A DNA stretch of 5,759 nucleotides from Spirochaetaceae bacterium (GTDB lineage Bacteria; Spirochaetota; Spirochaetia; SZUA-6; Fen-1364), in the NCBI GenBank assembly GCA_003141795.1, contig PLNO01000329.1, positions 1-5,759 on the forward strand. The letters run 5' to 3'. Positions 1 through 5,480 of the stretch are shown one piece after another. Numbering within the stretch: the stretch's first letter is position 1; each line of letters opens with the position of its first letter. The translations under genes were made by a program, and so were the position numbers. The notes beneath the pieces are model-generated. The model made no database searches. It worked only from the letters and a program-made list of their open reading frames with translations, and was not told the origin of the DNA.

Positions 1-380
1 CGCCGACATCGAAGAGCAAGTGCCCAAGCTCTTCTGATGACAACAGCGCATCCCTCAATCTGGGCGAGTGCGATGACAAACGGATCGGCGCCGGATCTAT
101 TGGCTCGAGTGTCGAGCAGTCTTGGATGTACAGAAAGGATTCTCGTTACGGATTCCTGGATCCGATCGTCCAACTCAACGAAGAGATCGCTTCTGGCAAC
201 TGCCCAAGCGAGGACTTCGTCATCTTTTCTTTCGAGTTCGATTCTGACTTCATCTGTAGCTCGCAGGGATCCGCTTGCAATCAATCGATCTATATTGGTC
301 CATAGTGCTGGGAACACATCTGGCGGATAGTAGCGCCTCCACGCGTCGAGAATTGAACTCGTGTCGACGCTGTAGTGCAT
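1..380 (-). CDS. DUF4411-type PIN-domain protein (putative RNase toxin), partial, possibly frameshifted
   Basis: The frame opens at ATG 380 (MHYSVDTSS) and stays open for 126 codons to the window edge. PIN domains are metal-dependent ribonucleases, and DUF4411 members are often toxins of toxin-antitoxin pairs. Visible family features are the first acidic residue D6 in SVDTSS, the block WRRYYPPDVFPALW (14-27), the acidic stretch DEVRIELERKDDE (43-55), and RSGADPFVIALA (95-106) carrying D99. The start lies 3 bp after the stop of the HTH-ImmA gene, so the two are probably one operon. After CAVV (111-114) the family normally continues with a VVTEE/VVSEE-like acidic motif and a PRIPDVC-like tail. 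Here the frame reads IRRAWALALRCR instead, while another frame gives SEE directly after VV. This suggests a one-base indel near 35-42, or a sequencing error. Family assignment is by recalled resemblance. The 3' end lies outside the window, so I cannot say whether the gene is intact. Confidence 0.72.
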   Translation of the reverse strand, partial: MHYSVDTSSILDAWRRYYPPDVFPALWTNIDRLIASGSLRATDEVRIELERKDDEVLAWAVARSDLFVELDDRIQESVTRILSVHPRLLDTRANRSGADPFVIALAQIEGCAVVIRRAWALALRCR

Positions 381-383
381 CCG

Positions 384-1568
384 CTAATTCTCTATGACTA
401 CCTTTGAAGCGAGAGCCTCTTCGACTCGTTGAAGATGCTTGAGTCGCATCCCGAGGTACTCGGAGACGTCAGCCGACGTTATCCGTTCCCTGTGATAGTT
501 CTCAAGGACCAAGTTCGCAAAATACGTCCCTGCCTGGCTGAGTACTTGTACGTGGGGCGGTGCGAAGCCTTCTCTATCCTTTTTGTTCCGGAGGAACTCT
601 TGGTAGTATTCCTCGGTCTTCCTCGCATAGAAGCCACTATCGATCTTACCCAAAGCGAGCAGTCTTCTGAGCACAACTTCTCGGCTCACAGAATACTTGC
701 GAGACAGAGCCGACACAGCGTCGTCGGACCAGGTCGAACCGCGATATGACGCCACGATTTGGTCACCCAAGAGAGCCTGCGTTGGCAACAGGACAGTCCC
801 TGCGACCTTATTGCAGAAAACCTCCTTGGCCTTATCCTCCGCGCTGATTTCGCCTCCTTCTCTCATGTCGCACAGGCCGCTTTCATTGAGGAGTAAGTGT
901 GCGAGCTCATGTATGATCGTAAATATCCTGCCGTTGGGCGCGTCCGCGGAATTGAGCACTATTATTGGAAGAGGGCGCTGATGAATCGAGATTCCTCGCA
1001 TCTCGGCGATATCGACCCTCGAAGCCTGGAAAACCAGGATGCCGAGAGATTCAACCGCGGCCTTCAAGGCATTGAGAGCTTCGTAGGGAGTCCGCCACGT
1101 GATCTGCTCGTCCAAGCTGATCCGGAGTCGTTCGCGGAGAGCACCTGCGAACTCTTCCGGATCCGAAACCCGTGAATCAATCTGAGGGATTGAAGGGACA
1201 ACGGTACCGGTTTGCTCAAGGAGCTCAAGGGCGATACTCCTTCTTTCGAATGCCCTTCGGATCTCGAAGGTCAGGTTACCCTTACCCGGCCCTTCTCCAG
1301 TCCCTGGAAGGCGCCGAAAATCGTGAAGCATGGGCATGAAATCCTCGGAAGGAGCCGAAAGGTAGAAGAGCGCAAGCGGCCTTCGATAGACTGACGCCAG
1401 TTTCCTAGCCTGCGGGATCGTTGGTCTTGCTGTTGCCTGCTCCCATGAAAGCAATTTGGACGCCGCCACGGCAGCCCTCCGTGCCGCCTCCTCCGGCGTC
1501 AGCCCCGACTTGATTCGCGCCCAAGCAAGTACGTTTGCGTTTACGAGCGCCTCGACGTGTGCCGCCAT
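384..1568 (-). CDS. Xre-type HTH fused to ImmA/IrrE (M78) zinc-peptidase-like domain; likely antitoxin/regulator
   Basis: A 394-residue protein. Residues about 10-68 form a Xre-like helix-turn-helix (VLAWARIKSGLTPEEAA, then a WEQATARPTIPQARKLA stretch) that should bind DNA. Residues about 170-300 match the ImmA/IrrE peptidase domain, with the zinc-binding HELAH at 220-224 and a downstream glutamate in EVFCNKVAG (249-257) as probable third ligand. The C-terminal segment about 338-388 is helical and typical of this subfamily. ImmA-like proteins cleave or bind phage and mobile-element repressors. HTH-ImmA fusions next to DUF4411 PIN genes behave as toxin-antitoxin-like pairs, with this protein as the likely antitoxin and repressor of its own promoter (inference). 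I chose ATG 1568, giving MAAHVEAL. A TTG at 1574, two codons upstream, is a real alternative, because AGGA lies 6 nt before it but 12 nt before the ATG. All recognisable catalytic residues are present, so the gene looks intact. Confidence 0.9.
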   Translation of the reverse strand: MAAHVEALVNANVLAWARIKSGLTPEEAARRAAVAASKLLSWEQATARPTIPQARKLASVYRRPLALFYLSAPSEDFMPMLHDFRRLPGTGEGPGKGNLTFEIRRAFERRSIALELLEQTGTVVPSIPQIDSRVSDPEEFAGALRERLRISLDEQITWRTPYEALNALKAAVESLGILVFQASRVDIAEMRGISIHQRPLPIIVLNSADAPNGRIFTIIHELAHLLLNESGLCDMREGGEISAEDKAKEVFCNKVAGTVLLPTQALLGDQIVASYRGSTWSDDAVSALSRKYSVSREVVLRRLLALGKIDSGFYARKTEEYYQEFLRNKKDREGFAPPHVQVLSQAGTYFANLVLENYHRERITSADVSEYLGMRLKHLQRVEEALASKVVIEN

Positions 1569-1579
1569 ATACAATATCG

Positions 1580-1608
1580 ATCCTATCTCAGTTCCGGTTG
1601 GCTCTCAA
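1580..1608 (-). promoter_or_regulatory. Candidate sigma70-type promoter of the HTH-ImmA/PIN pair
   Basis: On the minus strand TTGAGA (1608-1603, 5 of 6 matches to the -35 consensus) is followed after 17 bp by TAGGAT (1585-1580, 4 of 6 matches to the -10 consensus). Transcription would start near 1574, at or within a few bases of the TTG 1574 / ATG 1568 start codons, giving an almost leaderless message. An ATCGAT palindrome (1576-1581) sits between the -10 and the start codons and could be part of an operator. This is a consensus match only. Confidence 0.3.
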
Positions 1609-1787
1609 GAAGCCCCCGAGACAACAATGTAGCCTCCGTACAGCTTGCGTGAAGCACAACGACGACGATGGCATGACGCGCGAGCCCGAGATGGGCGTGC
1701 CCCGCCCGAGGAACGACGACGGCGCGGCGCACCGGCGTCGCAAACCAGCAGGTCTGTCTGGTGGCGTCCTCGGGCGGGTCGCGTGCT

Positions 1788-1888
1788 CCGCTGCAACTCC
1801 TCGGCCAGCCCGTGCTTCGCACGGCGGGCCTGCGGGGTTTCCGCTTCGCCCGCTCACGCTGAGGTGACAGTCGGCTGAAGGGCAGCGG
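1788..1888. repeat. Inverted repeat pair CCGCTGC / GCAGCGG bracketing the hairpin
   Basis: CCGCTGC at 1788-1794 and its exact reverse complement GCAGCGG at 1882-1888 bracket the 1803-1830 hairpin. Partly complementary sequence just inside each arm (CTCGGCCAGCC against GTCGGCTGAAG) could extend the pairing. The whole 101-bp segment could therefore fold as a branched structure. Seven-bp repeats in GC-rich DNA are easily found by chance, so this is a weak call. Confidence 0.3.
1803..1830. repeat. Strong imperfect hairpin in the intergenic spacer
   Basis: A 28-bp inverted repeat. The perfect core CCGTGC-TTC-GCACGG (6-bp stem, 3-nt loop) is extended by outer GGCC...GGGCC arms, with one mismatch and one bulge. 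It has no T-run on either side, so it is a poor Rho-independent terminator. It could still be an mRNA 3'-end stabiliser for the methylase transcript, which would end about 100 nt before it, or a repeat-type palindrome. A second small inverted repeat, GCGG...CCGC, lies just beside it at about 1832-1844. Confidence 0.55.
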
Positions 1889-1929
1889 TTGTAGATCGCG
1901 CCTCGCAACCTTGAGCGCCCACAGCGCAT

Positions 1930-3057
1930 CTACTTGGGATTGAGCACGAAGATCAATTCCCGAACCGATAGTCTCGGTCGTCGCTTTCGAGCCTTGTCAG
2001 TCGGGAGCTTGCGACCCCCCAGTGTGCTGAAGTGACTTTCTACGTGTCGTACGTCGACGTGGAAGTATTGCTCCGACAAGCTCCGAACGCGCTCGCCGGA
2101 AAGACCGTTCGAACACTCCGCATCCGGGAACGTCATCACCGCGGCAGCTCCCCGCTCGGCAATCTTCGAGAGTAACTCTCGCATAGCCGTCTCAGAAGTA
2201 CTCTTCGTGCTAAACTGGGATTGCGGCCGGAGCTCCTTGTTCGGGTATCTTCCAGCTCCCTCGACCTTCACACGCCCGCCAGTCGCGATCGTCTCAAGAA
2301 CGTGATAGAACCTGCTATATTGCACGCCCGCGTACGGTGGATCAAGGAACACCAAATCGTTGCTTGATAGCTCTCTGGCGAACTCGCCTGCGTCGCCAAC
2401 GACGCCGTATCCGGGGACAAGAGCGTGCACGGCACAGATCCGTTCGAGCGCGCACTTGACTACCGTCGGCACATTTTTGTTCCACGCTTCAGTGATGAAC
2501 GGCTTGGACGACCTTTTCAGGCGAAGGGGCTGAGCCGTGTGGCCGGGCGACGCGGCCACCATGCTGCCGGCACTGATGAGCGAGGCAAGCGCGACCGCGC
2601 GCGCTGGCTCGGCGACAGGTATGCTCATCCGCAAACGGTCGATCCAGAGCGCCTGATCGGGATGATAGTAGTATCCGCCGTACGCAGAGAGAACGGGCCA
2701 GTCAGCATGACCTGCCGCCCACGTCCGCATGTCGGCAATGGACGACTTGCTGATCCGGTCCCAACGGCCCCGGTGACGGGGAGCGCGGATGGAAGACGCA
2801 CGACTGAACCACTGGCGCCACAAGGTGTCGCAATCAAGCGTGATGGTCCGGGAGAGGACCGCTTCCGCCAGCACTTTTGAATAGCGCTGGAGGTCCACGG
2901 CGACCGTCTCTATGTTGAATCGGGACGCGATGTGCCAGGCCACGATGCCCGATCCACTGAAGATATCGACGAACCTCTTGCGACGGACGCATGACGCGGC
3001 CAATGTTTCTCCAAGTCCGTTCTGCAGCATCAGCCGTTTGGAGCCCATGTATTTCAT
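1930..3057 (-). CDS. D12-class N6-adenine DNA methyltransferase (COG3392-like)
   Basis: A 375-residue protein expected to transfer a methyl group from S-adenosylmethionine to adenine N6 in a specific DNA site. Motif order is that of the D12/Dam (alpha) group: the N-terminal YMGSKR (3-8), the SAM-binding FVDIFSGSG (29-37), an acidic residue in VAVDLQRY, and the catalytic DPPY (239-242) followed by YSRFYHVLE. The region between motif I and DPPY, including YYYHPDQALW (129-138), probably holds target recognition. The start ATG 3057 was chosen because it gives the canonical MKYMGSK beginning and overlaps the upstream stop as ATGA (3057-3054), a sign of translational coupling. The open frame could extend 22 codons upstream, but that would place non-family residues in front. 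All key motifs look intact. No partner restriction nuclease is recognisable, so it may be a solitary methylase or belong to a system formed with its two operon partners. Confidence 0.88.
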   Translation of the reverse strand: MKYMGSKRLMLQNGLGETLAASCVRRKRFVDIFSGSGIVAWHIASRFNIETVAVDLQRYSKVLAEAVLSRTITLDCDTLWRQWFSRASSIRAPRHRGRWDRISKSSIADMRTWAAGHADWPVLSAYGGYYYHPDQALWIDRLRMSIPVAEPARAVALASLISAGSMVAASPGHTAQPLRLKRSSKPFITEAWNKNVPTVVKCALERICAVHALVPGYGVVGDAGEFARELSSNDLVFLDPPYAGVQYSRFYHVLETIATGGRVKVEGAGRYPNKELRPQSQFSTKSTSETAMRELLSKIAERGAAAVMTFPDAECSNGLSGERVRSLSEQYFHVDVRHVESHFSTLGGRKLPTDKARKRRPRLSVRELIFVLNPK

Positions 3058-3896
3058 CTGGATTGCTCGATCTCGGGAAGCGCCTGTGACGTGTTTACGT
3101 TGAATGGAAGATAAGTAGGGCACCAGTCGGGATTTCGATTGCTAGTCCAGAAGCGATTGGATTTTCCCAGACTGTCGTCAACAAAAGTCCGATACCTCAC
3201 CAATCGATGGAGGGCGACGATCTGAACGTTTTCAAGATCGGGAAAGTGCGATGCGCGCGGTATCGGAGGGTCGAGGACCTCGATCGCAGCAATGTGTTCG
3301 ATCCTTGCCTTGAGGTAGGCCTCGTCAAGGACCTCAAATTGCGGGTAGTTGTCAACGTGATCGAAGTAGTTGGCAGCGATGCGATGCCGAGCGTCGGACT
3401 CGGTCTCTTCCTTGTTCGGCGTGAAAAGAGGATCACCTGAGAACGGCGGCTCGGCCTCCACGGTTTCCCAGTAGAACTGATGCTCTCGTGTTTTCCCCCT
3501 ACTGACGTGACAGACAAGTTGCTTCGCTGCAACGTCAAGTTTCACGGTGAGGTGGCGTCGACGCAGTTGGAAGTAACCCAGTAAATGCGCTAACGCCCGG
3601 ATCGAATAATGGCTCGAATAGTAGCCGGCAACCGACGACCAGATGGGACTGGCCCGAGTTAGTGAGGCGGAGATCAGGAAGCTATGAACCGCTCGCTGCC
3701 ACATTTCCACGGACGCTGTTGCAAAGAGCTGGAACAGGTCCCTATCGACTCTGAGCGACGGTTGGATGGGATTGGGGATGATCGCGTCGAGGCGGCTCGC
3801 CAGACTGTCGCGTGGAGGGAAGCGTAAGCTCGCTCCTGCTTTGCTGAGCCCCGCGAACATGACCTCGAGTACTGGTGGAGCGTTTCCTATTGCCAA
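3054..3896 (-). CDS. Protein of unknown function between DGQHR and adenine methylase genes
   Basis: I do not recognise this 280-residue protein. It has no signal peptide or clear membrane segment and no nuclease motif I can identify. Residues about 60-108 look helical. Within them the stretch 83-108 (SPIWSSVAGYYSSHYSIRAL and following) resembles the helix pattern of HEPN-type domains, aromatic and alanine-rich with a conserved-looking Arg, but I cannot confirm that. The middle is acidic (EETESDARHR at 163-172) and the C-terminal half contains several Trp, Arg and His residues. The start is uncertain. TTG 3896 lies 2 bp after the DGQHR stop, with GGGAAGG 5 nt upstream, and is preferred. ATG 3860 would give 268 residues with poorly spaced upstream purines. 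The longest open frame reaches 4007, deep inside the preceding gene. Its lodging between two genes with a 2-bp gap and an ATGA overlap argues strongly that it is real and works with them. Confidence 0.8.
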   Translation of the reverse strand: MAIGNAPPVLEVMFAGLSKAGASLRFPPRDSLASRLDAIIPNPIQPSLRVDRDLFQLFATASVEMWQRAVHSFLISASLTRASPIWSSVAGYYSSHYSIRALAHLLGYFQLRRRHLTVKLDVAAKQLVCHVSRGKTREHQFYWETVEAEPPFSGDPLFTPNKEETESDARHRIAANYFDHVDNYPQFEVLDEAYLKARIEHIAAIEVLDPPIPRASHFPDLENVQIVALHRLVRYRTFVDDSLGKSNRFWTSNRNPDWCPTYLPFNVNTSQALPEIEQSR

Positions 3897-3898
3897 AC

Positions 3899-5251
3899 CT
3901 ACCTTCCCAACGCGCGATGTACAAAGACGCGATTCTTGTCTGCAACCTCTTTCTGCCTTGCCGTCGGGATCGTGACGCCCTTTGTCGTCGCCCGGATTCC
4001 TGCCCAAAGAGCGTCGCGGAATCGTCCGATCCCACCGCTTCCGAGGTAGCCCCGTTTCTTGAAAGAGTCCTTTCCGACGAACATGTCATCCTCAAGCAGC
4101 TTGACCCGCTTCATTACGTCCTTCAACCAGCTCGTCAGAACGCTCAATGCCTTTTCCGAGATGATTGCGACCTTCTCTTCCTTGATCCGCCAGATCATTG
4201 CCGGCACGAGGTCGAGAACTGAGACAATGACGCGTCCCTGATACACCACGCTTTGCGGATCCAACGAGCCTTTGCCCTTCAGCTTTCTGGACTCGAGCCT
4301 TCCGGAGGCTCGCAGCCATGCTTCGAGGCACTGGGCGACAAACTCCGTCTGACTGTTCAAGGAAGTCACGTCTGAAGCGTCCAGATCGGGAAGGATATCT
4401 TCGACGGCTCCATTGAGCGTGGCCAGAGCAATGACGTCCTTGAGGCCGTATCGGATCCCTGGGATCTGCACCATTCCGACCAGGGGCCCCGTCTCCAGCA
4501 TCAGCCTGCGCCCGATATCCATCGCGCGTTCTTTCGCGTCCAAAGGCTCCCGCGAGCCGCGTGCAGTCGGGAACAGGTCCGCTGCAAGCGATCGGTCGAC
4601 TTTCTTCTGGTAGAAGTTGACGTCGATAAATATCTGCGCCTGCCGACGAGCCGGACCATCAGGATCGTCCAGGTCCAGAAAGACCTGCGCCGGGATTTCC
4701 CAAACGTCCTTCTGTCCATCTTTTTCTCTTAGCCAGAGTGCGAAGTAGGCGCCGTTGACACGATGCTGTCCGTCAATGACGGTGAACTTGAGGTTCTTGT
4801 TATTCTCATCAAAAACGAGCTGTCCCGCGCCGCTCTTGAGATCCTCAATCGAAGCGCCATTGATGTGAAGGAGAATGTTGGAGAACGTGGGGAACTCGCT
4901 CCTCCGAAACGAGACGATCCGGGGGATTCGTGGAGGCCATTCCCGGCCGGGGTCGTTCTTTCTGGGCTCATAGATGTCCTTGAAGCACGCGTCGAGCTTC
5001 TCCACGGCATCGTCTATTTCCGTTTGAAGCAGGTATGCCGCAATGCTGGCCACTCGCTTCCAATCGAGGGAGCGCTGAATCGCTTTCACCTTTGCGGCAT
5101 CTCGATTGGGAGAATGTGGCACACCAGGCCACCACGACATCAACTTGTTGACCGGCAATGCGCATAGACAGTTGCGCCTAGTGCGAAGCTCTGGAGGTGC
5201 AAAGGGATTCTCCGGAACTATGACGGAAAGACGTTGAAAGGAAGCTTCCAT
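3899..5251 (-). CDS. DGQHR-domain protein (DndB/DpdB-like, ParB/DUF262-like fold expected)
   Basis: A 450-residue protein with the defining motif FTVIDGQHRVNG (DGQHR at 160-164), preceded by QLVFDENN (from about 144) and followed by QAQIFIDVNFYQKKVD (204-219), all typical of DGQHR proteins. Family knowledge: DGQHR proteins include DndB, a regulator tied to DNA phosphorothioation, and DpdB of the 7-deazaguanine DNA modification system. The motif resembles the DGQQR motif of DUF262 proteins, linked to NTP hydrolysis. Here neither dnd nor dpd genes are visible; the operon partner is an adenine methylase instead. The N-terminal 26-44 region and a basic patch near 320-328 (ESRKLKGKG) may contact DNA (inference). 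ATG 5251 was chosen with AGGAG about 11 nt upstream. TTG 5278 is an in-frame alternative with no good ribosome site. It appears full length and heads the operon. Confidence 0.85.
   Translation of the reverse strand: MEASFQRLSVIVPENPFAPPELRTRRNCLCALPVNKLMSWWPGVPHSPNRDAAKVKAIQRSLDWKRVASIAAYLLQTEIDDAVEKLDACFKDIYEPRKNDPGREWPPRIPRIVSFRRSEFPTFSNILLHINGASIEDLKSGAGQLVFDENNKNLKFTVIDGQHRVNGAYFALWLREKDGQKDVWEIPAQVFLDLDDPDGPARRQAQIFIDVNFYQKKVDRSLAADLFPTARGSREPLDAKERAMDIGRRLMLETGPLVGMVQIPGIRYGLKDVIALATLNGAVEDILPDLDASDVTSLNSQTEFVAQCLEAWLRASGRLESRKLKGKGSLDPQSVVYQGRVIVSVLDLVPAMIWRIKEEKVAIISEKALSVLTSWLKDVMKRVKLLEDDMFVGKDSFKKRGYLGSGGIGRFRDALWAGIRATTKGVTIPTARQKEVADKNRVFVHRALGR
3902..3908 (-). promoter_or_regulatory. 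Ribosome binding site deciding a TTG start
   Basis: On the minus strand GGGAAGG lies inside the last codons of the DGQHR gene, 5 nt before TTG 3896. It is the best Shine-Dalgarno match in this part of the operon, and it favours the unusual TTG over the downstream ATG 3860. Confidence 0.5.
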
Positions 5252-5440
5252 GTTCCGTGGTTCTCCTGACTGAGGCAATACTGGCAGCTCGCTGATCTGC
5301 CTCGCAAGTGGGTGATAAGGACATCCGCCCGCTTGACGATACTTATATCACCGCAGAATTGGACCTTCTGCTTCACTGGCCTCCACGACAGTCTGGCAAT
5401 GAGTCGGCGGCGTGCTCTATTTGCTGCACGATCCATGAAG

Positions 5441-5446
5441 TATTAT
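5441..5446 (+). promoter_or_regulatory. Candidate -10 element for the rightward methyltransferase gene
   Basis: TATTAT (5 of 6 matches to TATAAT) reads rightward and would start transcription near 5453, about 28 nt before ATG 5481. It overlaps, on the opposite strand, the -10 of the leftward operon promoter. The -35 position at 17-bp spacing (5418-5423, TATTTG) is a poor match, so this call is weak. Confidence 0.25.
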
Positions 5447-5469
5447 GCACCCAGTGTGACTTCTGACAA
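5442..5469 (-). promoter_or_regulatory. Candidate promoter of the DGQHR-unknown-methylase operon
   Basis: On the minus strand TTGTCA (5469-5464, 5 of 6) is separated by 16 bp from CATAAT (5447-5442, 5 of 6). Transcription would start near 5435, leaving a leader of about 185 nt before ATG 5251. Inside the leader is a second TATAAG box (5347-5342) without a good -35, and an imperfect inverted repeat GATA-CTTA-TATC in the same place that could bind a regulator. Confidence 0.4.
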
Positions 5470-5480
5470 GGCAGGTAGTG

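Larger units (their letters stand above)
1569..1929. other. GC-rich intergenic spacer with hairpins and no credible gene
   Basis: This stretch separates the methylase operon from the HTH-ImmA/PIN pair. Positions 1681-1920 are about 72% GC by direct count, peaking near 80% at 1681-1740, against about 55-57% in sampled lines of the flanking genes. Several short open frames exist on both strands, but they overlap one another, are rich in Arg/Ser/Pro/Ala as expected from GC-rich DNA, and lack a domain I recognise. It contains several short inverted repeats. I see no clear Rho-independent terminator (no T-run after a hairpin on either strand), no tRNA and no mobile-element gene. It may be a structured RNA, a repeat-type element or a recombination boundary; nothing here decides between them. 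Confidence 0.6.
5252..5480. other. Divergent control region between the two methylase units
   Basis: A 229-bp region between the divergent starts of the DGQHR operon (left) and the Mod-like gene (right). It holds the overlapping candidate -10 boxes at 5441-5447, the leftward -35 at 5464-5469 and the GATA/TATC inverted repeat around 5338-5349. A 72-codon minus-strand frame (5436-5218) fills most of it but overlaps the DGQHR start and has no recognisable domain. I do not call it a gene. Confidence 0.55.

Noticed and set aside
37..330. A 97-codon plus-strand frame at the left edge
   Set aside because: It is antisense to the PIN-domain gene, is Ser/Arg/Leu-rich, and has no domain features.
1803..1830. 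Rho-independent terminator for the methylase operon
   Set aside because: The hairpin is strong but no T-run follows on either strand, and it lies about 100 nt beyond the stop codon.
1788..1895. Integron attC-like site (imperfect palindrome ending in GGTTGTAG)
   Set aside because: The ends do not match the RYYYAAC and GTTRRRY core sequences, and the internal hairpin 1803-1830 breaks the single long hairpin expected of attC.
1588..1929. A minus-strand frame of 113 codons and overlapping 63- and 79-codon frames in the GC-rich spacer
   Set aside because: They overlap each other in different frames, are dominated by Arg, Ser, Pro and Ala as expected from GC-rich noncoding DNA, and show no domain or convincing ribosome site.
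2425..2880. A 151-codon plus-strand frame
   Set aside because: It lies entirely antisense within the well-supported D12 methylase gene and has no family resemblance.
4763..5167. A 134-codon plus-strand frame
   Set aside because: It is antisense to the DGQHR gene across its defining motif; the minus-strand reading is clearly the real one.
5218..5436. A 72-codon minus-strand frame upstream of the DGQHR gene
   Set aside because: It overlaps the DGQHR start by 34 bp in another frame, has no recognisable domain, and its start coincides with the predicted transcription start, leaving no ribosome site. It is more likely leader sequence.
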